Positions 1-9,423 of a stretch of 64,000 bases of DNA are shown here, piece after piece. Origin of the DNA: an uncultured Muribaculaceae bacterium (GTDB taxonomy: Bacteria; Bacteroidota; Bacteroidia; Bacteroidales; Muribaculaceae); NCBI GenBank assembly GCA_944321875.1, contig CALUMX010000008.1, positions 1-64,000 of the forward strand, read 5' to 3'. Each line of letters opens with the position of its first letter. Within the stretch, counting starts at the first letter, position 1. The notes below the pieces were generated by a model that ran no database searches, was not told where the DNA came from, and was given only the letters and a program-made list of their open reading frames with translations. The position numbers and the translations under genes are program-made.

Positions 1-1
1 G

Positions 2-75
2 TGACTCCGACAGGATTCAAACCTGTAACCTTCTGATCCGTAGTCAGATGCTCTATTCAGTTGAGCTACGGAGCC
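2..75 (-). tRNA. tRNA-Arg (anticodon ACG), copy 1
   Basis: Read on the minus strand this folds into a 74-nt cloverleaf: acceptor GGCTCCG paired with CGGAGTC (one G-T wobble), D arm GCTC/GAGC, anticodon stem TCTGA/TCAGA with loop CTACGGA (anticodon ACG), and T arm ACAGG/CCTGT. The discriminator is A and CCA is not encoded. ACG, edited to ICG, reads CGU/CGC/CGA. It is the distal member of a tandem pair. Confidence 0.96.
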
Positions 76-100
76 AACAAGCATATTTTTATCAAAAAAG

Positions 101-174
101 TGACTCCGACAGGATTCAAACCTGTAACCTTCTGATCCGTAGTCAGATGCTCTATTCAGTTGAGCTACGGAGCC
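101..174 (-). tRNA. tRNA-Arg (anticodon ACG), copy 2
   Basis: This is base-for-base identical to the copy at 2-75 and separated from it by a 25-nt AT-rich spacer. It is the promoter-proximal copy; the promoter at 197-226 probably makes one precursor carrying both tRNAs. CCA is not encoded. Confidence 0.96.
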
Positions 175-196
175 TCTTATTTTCCGTTTGCGAGTG

Positions 197-226
197 CAAA
201 GTTAGCAAATATTTTTCATATGCAAA
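197..226 (-). promoter_or_regulatory. Bacteroidales-type promoter of the tRNA-Arg pair
   Basis: On the minus strand TTTG (226-223) is followed after 18 nt by TAACTTTG (204-197), matching the -33/-7 consensus of the Bacteroidetes primary sigma factor. Predicted transcription start is around 190, just ahead of the tRNA at 101-174. Confidence 0.75.
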
Positions 227-279
227 CTTTTTTCGCAAGAAAAATAATATTTTTTTCACGCCAATATGGCAATCTACTA

Positions 280-1686
280 TCAATCAACCGCTTTGTCAAT
301 TCTAAGAATTTCGAAAGAAGGTGTCCAATCTTGGTAATAGAAAAGATTTCCACCTTTCCATTCCACTTCACCCAGCTGAAAATCGACAGTTTCACTTCTC
401 ACATAATCCTTCTTTGGAGAAAAACAGCCACCGACACCCCTGTTAACTGCCATCCGGTAATTGTCAATTCCCGACTTATAGAAATTGACCACATCCGAAG
501 TATCATCTACCTCCAGCAATCCGAATGACATATCAACCGGCACCCAGCCTATCCCCTCATAATAGACCTCCGCCCAGTCATGCATGCCTTCCCGTCCGGG
601 ATGCAGCATCCATCCGCTTTCCCAGCGCGCCGGAATACCGACACTGCGCAAAAGCGTGATGTAAAGCAACGAGACCTGTCCGCAATCGCCATAACCTCTC
701 TCATAAGTATATTGCGCCAGATTCGGGATTGTGCTATACTCTCTCGCTCCCGCCCAAGGGAAATGAGCATTAATCCAATCGTATATCAGTGACGCCTGCT
801 TGACCGGATTTGTCTCCCGCCCCACAATAAGCGCAGCCTGACGCTTCATCTGCGGAGTCAGATAGATTTGCGGCGCCTCATCTGCCGTATAACGACGATA
901 AAATTCCGAAGTTTTGTCATAAGGTTTCAAATGAGAGAGCAGATATTCTCTTGAGAAAAACTGTGCATACACATCATAGGAATACACCGCCTCAAAATGC
1001 GCAGGCTTACCGGACTCCGCGCAGCGCTCCATATAAAGAGAATTATGAATTGAGCCGTCGGACATTGTCACATCATCCGACGAGAAAATCAGCCGTACAT
1101 TCCGCTGCCTGACCGATTCCAGCGGATAAGGCATCCAAACCTTGATTTTTTCGCCAGCCGGCACAACGTCAGCATTGACATCAATGGCGAACTTCACCGT
1201 CACACGCTGAGGCTTGCTCAGAAACAATTCTCCCCCGCAATCCGCAATCGCAGCACGCGCACAACCGGCATACAACTCAACCGCCGACCGTTCCTCTGCC
1301 CGCTTCATTCCAGAGAGCTCCGGCACAAGACGCTCCAGATTGGAAACCGATTTCCGGAACATATATTTTTGTCCGTCTATCACTTTTGTTTCTATATAGT
1401 TATTCTTTTCCCAAACAGAAATAAGTTCCTCCGTTACGTGCGGGTACTTCTCCTGTATCTGTCGGACGCCATCGGCAAACGGCACACGGAAATCCCTGCG
1501 GATGCGCTCCATAATAGACAGTACGGAATCTTTCTCATAAGCGGAGAATTCTTGCTTATTCTTCAACAAGAACTCTACTTGCGAGAATTCACCCGCTTCT
1601 ACCATTTCCGTTATCGATTGCGGCACTGCCGCCTGCAGAGACACTCCCATCGACAAAGCCGCTGTCAAAACCAACAATTTTCGCAT
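280..1686 (-). CDS. Secreted transglutaminase-like domain protein
   Basis: The protein has 468 aa. A Sec signal peptide (about residues 1-20, ending LQAA) predicts export. The C-terminal half holds a transglutaminase-like core: the motif GYGDCGQ places the nucleophile at Cys335, GMHDWAEVYY gives His369, and WVPVD gives Asp385, the papain-like Cys-His-Asp triad. The N-terminal ~270 residues look like a helical segment followed by a beta-rich domain of unknown role. Bacterial members are usually cysteine proteases or amidases rather than crosslinkers, but the substrate cannot be read from the sequence. It stands alone, divergent from fumarase. The substrate remains unassigned; the fold assignment is firm. 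Confidence 0.85.
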   Translation of the reverse strand: MRKLLVLTAALSMGVSLQAAVPQSITEMVEAGEFSQVEFLLKNKQEFSAYEKDSVLSIMERIRRDFRVPFADGVRQIQEKYPHVTEELISVWEKNNYIETKVIDGQKYMFRKSVSNLERLVPELSGMKRAEERSAVELYAGCARAAIADCGGELFLSKPQRVTVKFAIDVNADVVPAGEKIKVWMPYPLESVRQRNVRLIFSSDDVTMSDGSIHNSLYMERCAESGKPAHFEAVYSYDVYAQFFSREYLLSHLKPYDKTSEFYRRYTADEAPQIYLTPQMKRQAALIVGRETNPVKQASLIYDWINAHFPWAGAREYSTIPNLAQYTYERGYGDCGQVSLLYITLLRSVGIPARWESGWMLHPGREGMHDWAEVYYEGIGWVPVDMSFGLLEVDDTSDVVNFYKSGIDNYRMAVNRGVGGCFSPKKDYVRSETVDFQLGEVEWKGGNLFYYQDWTPSFEILRIDKAVD

Positions 1687-1812
1687 ATCTCAATATTTTT
1701 TCTCAAATATAACTCATTCTCCCAACGCATACAACAGACTCTCCCTCTTTTTTATCCCCGACAAATTGACAAAATATGCCGAGTGAAATTTCACTTATTC
1801 AAAAAAGGATTG

Positions 1813-1820
1813 TAAATTTG
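1813..1820 (+). promoter_or_regulatory. -7 element upstream of the fumarase gene
   Basis: TAAATTTG matches the TAnnTTTG box and lies 66 nt before the ATG at 1886. No convincing -33 TTG is seen at the right distance, so this is a single-element call. Confidence 0.5.
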
Positions 1821-1885
1821 TGGAATAAAGAAAAAATGCTTTAATCGAAAAGCAAAATACATACAACATTATATTATAGATAACT

Positions 1886-3526
1886 ATGGCAAATCCTGAA
1901 TTTAAGTATCGTCCGATGTTCCAACTCGGCAAAGACGACACTGAGTATTATTTGCTGACCAAAGACTATGTATCGGTTAGCGAGTTTGAAGGCCACCCAA
2001 TTCTGAAGGTGGAAAAAGAAGGCTTAACAGCTATGGCAAACGCTGCATTCCATGATGTATCGTTCATGCTCCGCCGCTCTCACAACGAGCAGGTAGCAAA
2101 GATCCTCAGCGACCCGGAAGCAAGCGAGAACGACAAGTATGTAGCTCTGACATTCTTGCGTAACGCCGACGTAGCAAGCAAAGGCGTACTCCCATTCTGC
2201 CAGGATACAGGTACAGCCATCATCCATGGTGAAAAGGGACAGCAGGTATGGACAGGCTTCTGCGACGAAGAAGCCCTCTCTCTCGGTGTCTACAAGACTT
2301 ATACAGAATGCAACCTCCGCTATTCTCAGAATGCCCCGTTGACAATGTACGAAGAAGTGAACACAAAGTGCAACCTTCCGGCTCAAATCGACATTGAGGC
2401 AACCGAAGGCATGGAATATCACTTCCTCTGCGTTACCAAGGGTGGTGGATCTGCCAACAAGACATACCTGTATCAGGAAACAAAGGCTATCCTCAATCCG
2501 GGCACACTCGTTCCATTCCTCGTTGAGAAAATGAAGACGCTCGGTACGGCAGCCTGCCCTCCTTACCACATCGCATTCGTAATCGGCGGCACATCTGCAG
2601 AAAAGAACCTGCTCACTGTGAAGCTCGCTTCAACACGCTATTACGACAACCTGCCTACTACTGGTGACGAAACAGGACGTGCGTTCCGTGATGTTGAACT
2701 GGAGAAACAAGTACTCGAAGAAGCTCACCGCATCGGCCTCGGCGCTCAATTCGGTGGTAAATATTTCGCACATGACGTGCGCATCATCCGCTTGCCGCGT
2801 CACGGTGCATCCTGTCCGGTTGGCTTGGGTGTATCCTGCTCCGCAGACCGCAACATCAAATGTAAAATCAACAAAGACGGTATCTGGATTGAGAAGCTTG
2901 ACAGCAATCCATCTGAATTGATTCCGGAAGAATTGAGAAACGCAGGAGAAGGCAATGCTGTGAAAATCAACCTTGACCAGCCGATGGAAGAAATTCTCAA
3001 GGAACTCGACAAATATCCGGTATCTACCCGTCTGTCACTCAACGGTACAATCATCGTAGCCCGCGACATCGCTCACGCTAAACTCAAAGAGCGCGTAGAC
3101 AACGGCGAAGAACTTCCTGAATACTTCAAGAACCATCCGGTTTACTACGCAGGACCGGCTAAGACTCCTGCAGGAATGGCCTGCGGCTCAATGGGCCCGA
3201 CAACAGCAGGACGTATGGACCCATACGTTGACCTGTTCCAAAGCAAGGGTGGCAGCATGATTATGCTCGCAAAGGGTAACCGCTCACAACAAGTTACCGA
3301 CGCTTGCCAGAAACATGGCGGCTTCTACCTAGGTAGCATTGGTGGTCCGGCAGCTATTCTTGCTCAAAACAACATCAAGAGCATCGAATGCGTTGAATAT
3401 CCGGAATTGGGCATGGAGGCCATCTGGAAAATCCGCGTTGAGGACTTCCCTGCATTCATCCTCGTTGACAACAAGGGTAACGATTTCTTCAAACAAATCA
3501 AACCTCGCTGCGCTGGTTGCAAGTAA
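1886..3526 (+). CDS. fumB: Class I fumarate hydratase (4Fe-4S)
   Basis: This 546-aa cytoplasmic enzyme interconverts fumarate and L-malate, in Bacteroidales mainly in the reductive branch leading to succinate and propionate. Length and layout match the two-domain class I fumarases of the FumA/FumB type. The three cluster cysteines fall at Cys105 (FCQDTGT), Cys224 (AACPPYH) and Cys318 ([10 protein letters not shown]), the same numbering as in E. coli FumA. A substrate-loop GGTSAEK motif and the C-terminal domain motif GPTTAGRMD are present. The oxygen-labile cluster fits an anaerobe. The gene is monocistronic: it has its own -7 box and a terminator at 3553-3584. Confidence 0.96.
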   Translation: MANPEFKYRPMFQLGKDDTEYYLLTKDYVSVSEFEGHPILKVEKEGLTAMANAAFHDVSFMLRRSHNEQVAKILSDPEASENDKYVALTFLRNADVASKGVLPFCQDTGTAIIHGEKGQQVWTGFCDEEALSLGVYKTYTECNLRYSQNAPLTMYEEVNTKCNLPAQIDIEATEGMEYHFLCVTKGGGSANKTYLYQETKAILNPGTLVPFLVEKMKTLGTAACPPYHIAFVIGGTSAEKNLLTVKLASTRYYDNLPTTGDETGRAFRDVELEKQVLEEAHRIGLGAQFGGKYFAHDVRIIRLPRHGASCPVGLGVSCSADRNIKCKINKDGIWIEKLDSNPSELIPEELRNAGEGNAVKINLDQPMEEILKELDKYPVSTRLSLNGTIIVARDIAHAKLKERVDNGEELPEYFKNHPVYYAGPAKTPAGMACGSMGPTTAGRMDPYVDLFQSKGGSMIMLAKGNRSQQVTDACQKHGGFYLGSIGGPAAILAQNNIKSIECVEYPELGMEAIWKIRVEDFPAFILVDNKGNDFFKQIKPRCAGCK

Positions 3527-3552
3527 ATCCCAATTGAAATAAACTATCTGAC

Positions 3553-3584
3553 AAAAAAGACATTGAGCAATCAATGTCTTTTTT
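3553..3584 (+). terminator. Intrinsic terminator after fumarase
   Basis: AAAAAAGACATTGA / TCAATGTCTTTTTT form a perfect 14-bp stem with a GCAA loop, the 3' arm ending in the T-run. The symmetry could also let it work in reverse. Confidence 0.85.
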
Positions 3585-3629
3585 GTTTTGTTGACATCTT
3601 TTTAAGATTATCGGTCGATTATTATTGTA

Positions 3630-3638
3630 CCTTTGCTA
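3630..3638 (+). promoter_or_regulatory. -7 element for the metallophosphoesterase gene
   Basis: TACCTTTGC is a full TAnnTTTG match, 21 nt before the ATG at 3659. It lies downstream of an in-frame ATG at 3563, which argues that 3659 is the true start. Confidence 0.65.
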
Positions 3639-3658
3639 AAACCTACAAAAAACCGCTT

Positions 3659-5497
3659 ATGAAATTCCAAAAATCTATCCTCCGAAACATCGCTACGACA
3701 GCATGTCTGTTCTACGCGACATCACTCTCGGCATTGGACTTTACGGTTCTCTCCGATATCCATGTGATACCCGGAAACGAAAACGAGAGACAACTTTATC
3801 AAGCAATTCAGGAAATCAACCAAAATGATTCTGAATTTGTCATCGTATCCGGCGACTTGTCCAATGAGGGCAGCGACGAACAGCTTCACAACGTAAAAAA
3901 AATTCTCGACACGCTCACCAAACCAGTATATGTTATCCCCGGCAACCACGAAGATACATGGTCGCAGAGCGCAATGAAAACCATATCTGACATCTGGACA
4001 AGCGACAGATTCGTTTTCGAGACTGACAGCCTCGTATTTATCGGCATCAACTGCGGTCCATACATGAAAATGGGTGACGGACATATCAAACAGGAAGATT
4101 TGATTTGGCTTGATACGGAACTGGCCCGCCGTTGCAACACCTCAGGGAAAAAGGTAGTTTCCGTCAACCACTACCCTATCAAGGAAGACCTTGACAACTA
4201 TCAAGACTACTTGAACATTCTCCACAAGTACCCGACCATCGTGCACATCTGCGGACACTACCACGTCTCAAGATACTACAAAGGCGGCGACATTGATGCC
4301 ATTATATGCCGGGCTCTTGACATGACCAAGAAAAATGACGGATATGGATACACCAACTTCTCTATCACACAGGACTCTGTTTTCGTCAACAACAAAACAA
4401 TCGGACAGCCTGAACGCAGGGAATTCGCATTCTACATTCACGACCAGCATCCGGCCTACGAATATATTGAACCGGAAAAATTCCCAGAAGCAGAAGGATT
4501 CTCCATCAGAAAGATATATCAAGACAATGCCTCTATCTTTACGCGGCTTGCGGTAGACAAAGACCGCATCATCTTCGGCAACTCTCTGGGTCTTGTGAAA
4601 TCTATCGACATGGACGGCAACGAGCAATGGTCAATACGCACACAGGCGTCGCTTTTCTCCCGTCCGGCATTGACAGACAGCACTGTTATCATTCCAACCG
4701 CTGACAAACGGATACTTTGGCTGGACAAAGAGAACGGACAAATGTTGCATGACAAGACATCTGAAGGTCCGTACGTGGCCGACGGACTCATTGTCGGCGA
4801 CCGACTTTATCAGGGAGGATACAAGAAGTTCGAATGCTGGAACGCTGCCTCAGCGGAACTGGTATGGAAAATCGACGCCAACAACTACTGCCAGGCCGAG
4901 CCAGTCATTGATGGCGATGACGTTGTTTTCGGAGCTTGGGACTCTTATTTGCGTTGCGTAAACCGCACGACCGGAGAATTAAAATGGAAATGGAACAACG
5001 GAAGAGAAGTCACCCTGCTCGGTCCCGGCAACTGCGTACCGATGGTTACCCCTACACGGGTCATCGTCGTAGCTCCGGACCGCTACATGACAGTCATCGA
5101 CCGCCAGACAGGCAAGGAAATATGGCGCACAAATTTTGACGGCAAATACAAAGTCCGCGAAAGCCTCGGTGCTTCCGCTGACGGAAAAATTGCCTATGCA
5201 AAAACAATGGATGGCCAACTTCTTGCTGTCAACATCACGAAGAATACGCCGGAAATAGCATTTGTCGTAGATGCCGGACTCGGCTACGAACATGCTCCTT
5301 GTATCGTCAAAGAATTTGAAGGCGTCATCTATATGGGCTCCCGACAAGGTGTCGTTGTGGCCGTCGACGCCGCAACACAGAAAGTTCTCTGGCAACACCG
5401 GTGCGGAACATCAGAGGTCAATGGTTTTGAACTGCAAAACGGTAAAATCTACGCATCTCTGACAGAAGGAGCTATTTGGGAATTTGACAAGCTCTAA
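3659..5497 (+). CDS. Exported metallophosphoesterase fused to a PQQ-type beta-propeller
   Basis: The 612-aa protein starts with a Sec signal peptide (about 1-25, ending LSA). Residues ~27-250 are a calcineurin-like metallophosphoesterase with the dimetal motifs DIH (Asp33, His35), GDLS (Asp66), GNHE (Asn96, His97), and later VNHYPI and CGHYH. From about residue 300 to the end, repeats with W-x-x-D/A-T-G spacing (for example LWLDKENGQ, WNAASAELVWK, DRQTGKEIW) form a PQQ/BamB-like propeller. The catalytic residues are complete, so it is probably an active periplasmic phosphodiesterase or phosphatase whose propeller binds a partner or substrate. The substrate is unknown. Start 3659 is chosen because the earlier in-frame ATG (3563) lies upstream of the -7 box and would bury the signal peptide. 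A terminator follows. Confidence 0.85.
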   Translation: MKFQKSILRNIATTACLFYATSLSALDFTVLSDIHVIPGNENERQLYQAIQEINQNDSEFVIVSGDLSNEGSDEQLHNVKKILDTLTKPVYVIPGNHEDTWSQSAMKTISDIWTSDRFVFETDSLVFIGINCGPYMKMGDGHIKQEDLIWLDTELARRCNTSGKKVVSVNHYPIKEDLDNYQDYLNILHKYPTIVHICGHYHVSRYYKGGDIDAIICRALDMTKKNDGYGYTNFSITQDSVFVNNKTIGQPERREFAFYIHDQHPAYEYIEPEKFPEAEGFSIRKIYQDNASIFTRLAVDKDRIIFGNSLGLVKSIDMDGNEQWSIRTQASLFSRPALTDSTVIIPTADKRILWLDKENGQMLHDKTSEGPYVADGLIVGDRLYQGGYKKFECWNAASAELVWKIDANNYCQAEPVIDGDDVVFGAWDSYLRCVNRTTGELKWKWNNGREVTLLGPGNCVPMVTPTRVIVVAPDRYMTVIDRQTGKEIWRTNFDGKYKVRESLGASADGKIAYAKTMDGQLLAVNITKNTPEIAFVVDAGLGYEHAPCIVKEFEGVIYMGSRQGVVVAVDAATQKVLWQHRCGTSEVNGFELQNGKIYASLTEGAIWEFDKL

Positions 5498-5528
5498 AAT
5501 CACGAATTGAAAATATACCCAATAAAAG

Positions 5529-5577
5529 CGTCGCCCCTAAGGTGAATTCCTTTAGGAGCGACGTCTTTCATTTTTTA
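5529..5577 (+). terminator. Intrinsic terminator after the metallophosphoesterase gene
   Basis: A stem of about 14 bp (CGTCGC..CTAAGG against CCTTTAGG.GCGACG) with a short AATT-type loop is followed by a T-rich tract at 5566-5577. Confidence 0.8.
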
Positions 5578-5609
5578 TAGGAGAAGCTGCTTCTTTGAGA
5601 AAAACTGTC

Positions 5610-5618
5610 TAACTTTGC
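5610..5618 (+). promoter_or_regulatory. -7 element of the DUF4250 gene
   Basis: TAACTTTGC matches TAnnTTTG, 31 nt before the start codon at 5649. A -33 box at proper spacing is not evident. Confidence 0.6.
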
Positions 5619-5648
5619 AGTTCAAAAAAAATATCAAATAAAACAGCT

Positions 5649-5825
5649 ATGAATCTACCTCAAGACCCTTTTATGCTGATGAGCTACATCAATCAGCAGT
5701 TGCGCGACAATTACAGCTCGCTTGACGAAATGTGCAAAAGCCTCGACATCGACAAGGATGAAATTACCTCTAAACTCAATGCCGCCGGGTTTGAATACTC
5801 TCCCGAGAACAATAAGTTCTGGTAA
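5649..5825 (+). CDS. DUF4250 mini-protein
   Basis: This is a 58-residue cytoplasmic protein beginning MNLPQDPFMLMSYINQQLRD, which I recognise as DUF4250: an N-terminal NLP-DP-xML-xSYIN signature followed by a helix-turn-helix-like region (SLDEMCKSLDIDKDEITSKL) and a C-terminal aromatic segment ending NKFW. Family members are about 55-60 aa, so it is full length. The helical spacing suggests a small DNA- or protein-binding module, but function is unknown. It has its own -7 box and sits between a terminator (5529-5577) and the convergent patatin gene, whose stop is 5 bp away. Confidence 0.85.
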   Translation: MNLPQDPFMLMSYINQQLRDNYSSLDEMCKSLDIDKDEITSKLNAAGFEYSPENNKFW

Positions 5826-5830
5826 TCCAA

Positions 5831-8170
5831 TTAACGCAAGAATTTAGGAGCTGTTATATAGAATCCGAAGCTCACTCCAACCGACCAGTTGCTTTCCGGC
5901 GCATTAAAATAATTTCCGTAAAGGCTGAGTGAGGCAAAAGAGAAGTTATAGACCAATGAGGCTTCTCCCATTACGTCTACACTTCCAAACCAGTCACCAT
6001 AACGGGGACTGCCGTCAAAATTCTTCTCAATAGTCCGCATCGGGCTGAAACCATAAACTTCCAGACGCAAAAGCATATTGTCAAGAAGTTTAAACACCGG
6101 CATCACACCTCCGGCAACAAACGAGTTGGCCCGGAAAGATGGAATGAACAAGCCCTTGCTTGATTGGGTCGGAGCAAAGGCCGGCGCCTGTGCAATGGAT
6201 GCGAGATAGTTCTCATATAATTTCTTTGTTGATGCCAACGCATCCAGTCTCATTCCCAGACTAAACCGATTGGACAACACAAAATATTTCTGCATATCCA
6301 GTTCGATTTCGGCCCACTTGACCCGACTATAGTCAGTCGTATATTCCGGCAGGATGTTATTCACGTACCGTTCCGAGCCAAGAACACCGGCGGCATTAAC
6401 CACAATACGGCTTCCCCTCGATGGATACACCTCATTATCCAACGTGTTGAAATCATAGGTTACGCCAACTTTACCCAACTTGTACCGGCCTTCGTTCTGC
6501 GTTTCGCGAATGTTGCCTATCAAACCGCCCTGCGTATAGAAATGAGGATTCAGATAACCATACCCGACAGTCGCGTTCAATTTCGCGTGACGTCCAATAC
6601 CGATTCCAAGTCCTGCTTTGACGTAGAATTCCTTCTCTGTCAAATATGACGGATGGTCACTCTCAAAAAAGAATGCGTCATCCTCATAATAATTCTGACG
6701 GAATGCAGCAGTCTGCACATTGAATGACGTCGGCAATCCAGACTGTATGAGCATTCTGGCATTCAGAAGTCCTCCATAATACGACTGTCCGACCCACCCT
6801 TTTATCTCACCAGAAAAAGAGTTCAAATCCAGCGTCTCATAATTAGCCGAGACAAAAGCCAAGCTATTTGTACTCGAAGTAATGTAACCTCCGATTCCTA
6901 AGCCTATATCATTCTTCACAGAAGCCTTCATCCGCAAGGTGAACAAGCGTGAATCCGGCTTAAACTCCGGCTCAAGCACCAAATCGCGGAATTTACCGGA
7001 TGTAATCATCTGATAATATACGTCCTTTGCCTTCGCAATATCTACCGTATCACCCGGATGCTCGAAAAACATATGACGCATATACTTCTCTGTCTGCCGG
7101 TTAGTTCCTTCTACAATCAACGAGTCGAACTTCACCGTCTGCACCTTGCATTTGTAAATATCACGCCGCAACGCAATGCTTTTCGGGTCTACACCCGGTC
7201 CTGTACGCTTCTTAATGGAGTCAATCATGGAAATGGTCAAGTCATAACCCCGTTTGGCAATTTCTTTGGCTTTCGGGAAGTCCAACAACCCATAATCCTT
7301 ACAATCAACATGCAACTTGATACCGTCTTTCTCCGGCAGCGAATAATCATCCTGTTGGATAATCATACTTTCAAGCTGAGAAATCAGATTGGTTACATCC
7401 GGCTTTTCTCCGGTAGAGACATCGACTCCGATAATGACATCCGGAGCAAAATCCTCCTTCATTACACTTACCGGGAAATTATCATAAATACCTCCGTCAA
7501 ACATCGGAAGTCCGTCCTTCTCGATAGGCTTGAACACCGCCGGGAACGTCATCGACATTCTGATGGCATCACCTAAGTTGCCTTTCGACAACACTACCTT
7601 CCGCTTATTGTAGACATCGGAGGCAACGCAACGGAAAGGCACAAACAACTTGTCGAAATCATTCTGACACACAGCCGTGTGAGGCGCAAACATCTCGACA
7701 AATCCGAAATTCATCGGAATCGGACTGATTAAACTTGAGGGCAGCAAACTTGTCAATGAAGTCGAATCGCCCTTTCCTATGTTAAATTTAACCACCGCCG
7801 GTGATTTCTGCGGTTTCAAGTAATAATAGGTTAAAGCCGGGTCAATCTTACCCGTTGACCAATTTGAAAACTCATCCGACAAAATCAAATCGACAATCTC
7901 ATCGGGAGTATATCCTGCCGAGTACAAACCGCCGACAATGGCACCCATAGAGGTACCCGCCACGAAATCTATGGCTACTCCATTTTCCTCCAACGCCTGA
8001 ATCACTCCTGCATGGGCTATACCCTTGGCACCACCTCCGCTAAGCACCAGACCAACCGTCGGACGATGAGTCAAACTGTCGCTACCCGCAAGCGTAGCGG
8101 CTGGCATTGCAGCCGAAACCGACAGTATCAATAACAATACAAGAAAAATCCGTCTCACCTTATGACTCAA
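5831..8170 (-). CDS. Patatin-like phospholipase with POTRA and outer-membrane barrel (PlpD/type Vd-like)
   Basis: The 779-aa protein has a Sec signal (1-~28). Residues ~38-330 are a patatin lipase domain: the oxyanion loop GGGAKG (45-50), the nucleophile Ser74 in GTSMG, and the dyad Asp225 in DGGIYDNFPV are all present, so it should be active on acyl-lipids. A POTRA-like segment follows (~345-410, with SLIVEGTN and DTVDIAKAKDVYYQ), then a BamA/FhaC-type barrel to the C-terminal aromatic end. This is the order of the PlpD-like patatin autotransporters that display or release a lipase. Its start overlaps the end of serB by 11 bp, so the two are probably co-transcribed from the serB promoter. 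Confidence 0.9.
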   Translation of the reverse strand: MSHKVRRIFLVLLLILSVSAAMPAATLAGSDSLTHRPTVGLVLSGGGAKGIAHAGVIQALEENGVAIDFVAGTSMGAIVGGLYSAGYTPDEIVDLILSDEFSNWSTGKIDPALTYYYLKPQKSPAVVKFNIGKGDSTSLTSLLPSSLISPIPMNFGFVEMFAPHTAVCQNDFDKLFVPFRCVASDVYNKRKVVLSKGNLGDAIRMSMTFPAVFKPIEKDGLPMFDGGIYDNFPVSVMKEDFAPDVIIGVDVSTGEKPDVTNLISQLESMIIQQDDYSLPEKDGIKLHVDCKDYGLLDFPKAKEIAKRGYDLTISMIDSIKKRTGPGVDPKSIALRRDIYKCKVQTVKFDSLIVEGTNRQTEKYMRHMFFEHPGDTVDIAKAKDVYYQMITSGKFRDLVLEPEFKPDSRLFTLRMKASVKNDIGLGIGGYITSSTNSLAFVSANYETLDLNSFSGEIKGWVGQSYYGGLLNARMLIQSGLPTSFNVQTAAFRQNYYEDDAFFFESDHPSYLTEKEFYVKAGLGIGIGRHAKLNATVGYGYLNPHFYTQGGLIGNIRETQNEGRYKLGKVGVTYDFNTLDNEVYPSRGSRIVVNAAGVLGSERYVNNILPEYTTDYSRVKWAEIELDMQKYFVLSNRFSLGMRLDALASTKKLYENYLASIAQAPAFAPTQSSKGLFIPSFRANSFVAGGVMPVFKLLDNMLLRLEVYGFSPMRTIEKNFDGSPRYGDWFGSVDVMGEASLVYNFSFASLSLYGNYFNAPESNWSVGVSFGFYITAPKFLR

Positions 8171-9389
8171 TAAAAGAATCCTTAAAACCTAAGAAATACA
8201 ACACGCCGTCAAGTCCGATTGTCGATATGCTCTGCCGGGCAGACTCCTTCACCTTTGGCTTTGCATGGAATGCAATACCCAAACCGGCAACCGTGAGCAT
8301 CGGAAGGTCGTTCGCTCCATCACCGACAGCGATTGTCTGAGCGATATCCACCCGCTCCACTTGGGCCAGCAAGCGCAGCAATTCTGCCTTACGCTGCCCG
8401 TCGACAATCTCACCCACATAGTTACCCGTCAGTTTTCCGTCAACAATCTCCAGTTCATTCGCATACACATAATCGATACCGAACTTGTTTTTCAAATAAT
8501 TTCCGAAATATGTGAAACCACCCGACAAAATAGCGATTTTATATCCTGCACGTTTTAATACGGTCATCAACCGCTCCACACCTTCCGTTATCGGCAAATG
8601 CTCCGCAATGTCTCTCATTACCGACTCATCCAGACCTTTCAACAAAGCGACACGTTCCCGGAAACTCTCCTTAAAATCAATCTCGCCTCGCATGGCCCGT
8701 GCCGTAATGTCACGCACTTCTGCCCCAACACCAGCACGGTCGGCGAGCTCATCAATCACTTCCGTCTCAATCAGCGTGGAGTCCATATCAAAGCATATCA
8801 GCCTGCGACACCGGCGATAGAGCGTGTCCTGCTGAAGTGAGATGTCAAATTCCAACTCATTGGCCAACTCCATAAACTGTGACTGCATCAGCGCATAGTT
8901 CTTGGGAGTACCTCGCACAGAAAACTCTATACAGCCTTTCGATTTAGAAATATTCTCTACCGTATCCGCCAAAGGCATACGGCCGGTCAACCGTTGAATT
9001 CCATCAATATTCAACCCCTGCTCTACAATCACCTGAGTAACGGAAGCAATCTGCCGGGCAGTTATCCGACGTCCTAAAACCGTAATCACATAGCGGTTCT
9101 TACCCTGCAAGCCTACCCACGTCTCGTAATTCTCAACCGATACAGGAGAAAAACGTATCGCTACATTCAACTCCGAAGCTTTAAACAAAAGCTCCTTCAG
9201 AATGTCGCCACTCTTCGAGCTGTCGGTTTTGAACAGAATGCCAAGAGAAAGAGTGTGATGTATGTCAGCCTGGCCAATGTCCAGGATAAGCGCTTCATAT
9301 TTTGCCAAAATCTCAGTGAGAGCCGATGTCACTCCCGGACGGTCGGTTCCCGAAATATTAACCAAGATTAATTCTACTGCTTTTTCCAT
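8160..9389 (-). CDS. serB: Phosphoserine phosphatase SerB
   Basis: This 409-aa cytoplasmic enzyme catalyses the last step of L-serine synthesis. Two N-terminal ACT-like domains (about 1-170; motif SGTDRPGVTSALTEIL) precede a HAD phosphatase domain with DMDST (Asp201 nucleophile, Asp203), SGGFTYFG (motif II) and GDGANDLPML (motif IV). The ATG at 9389 is used because the protein then starts MEKAVELILVNISG, directly at the ACT domain; an in-frame ATG at 9515 would add 42 non-conserved residues and lies upstream of a -7 box. It overlaps the downstream patatin gene by 11 bp. Confidence 0.95.
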   Translation of the reverse strand: MEKAVELILVNISGTDRPGVTSALTEILAKYEALILDIGQADIHHTLSLGILFKTDSSKSGDILKELLFKASELNVAIRFSPVSVENYETWVGLQGKNRYVITVLGRRITARQIASVTQVIVEQGLNIDGIQRLTGRMPLADTVENISKSKGCIEFSVRGTPKNYALMQSQFMELANELEFDISLQQDTLYRRCRRLICFDMDSTLIETEVIDELADRAGVGAEVRDITARAMRGEIDFKESFRERVALLKGLDESVMRDIAEHLPITEGVERLMTVLKRAGYKIAILSGGFTYFGNYLKNKFGIDYVYANELEIVDGKLTGNYVGEIVDGQRKAELLRLLAQVERVDIAQTIAVGDGANDLPMLTVAGLGIAFHAKPKVKESARQSISTIGLDGVLYFLGFKDSFIES

Positions 9390-9415
9390 TATCCTATTAT
9401 TTGAATTATCATTTT

Positions 9416-9423
9416 CAAAAATA
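9416..9423 (-). promoter_or_regulatory. -7 element of serB
   Basis: On the minus strand TATTTTTG fits TAnnTTTG and would start transcription about 20 nt before the serB ATG at 9389. No clear -33 box was found. Confidence 0.5.
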
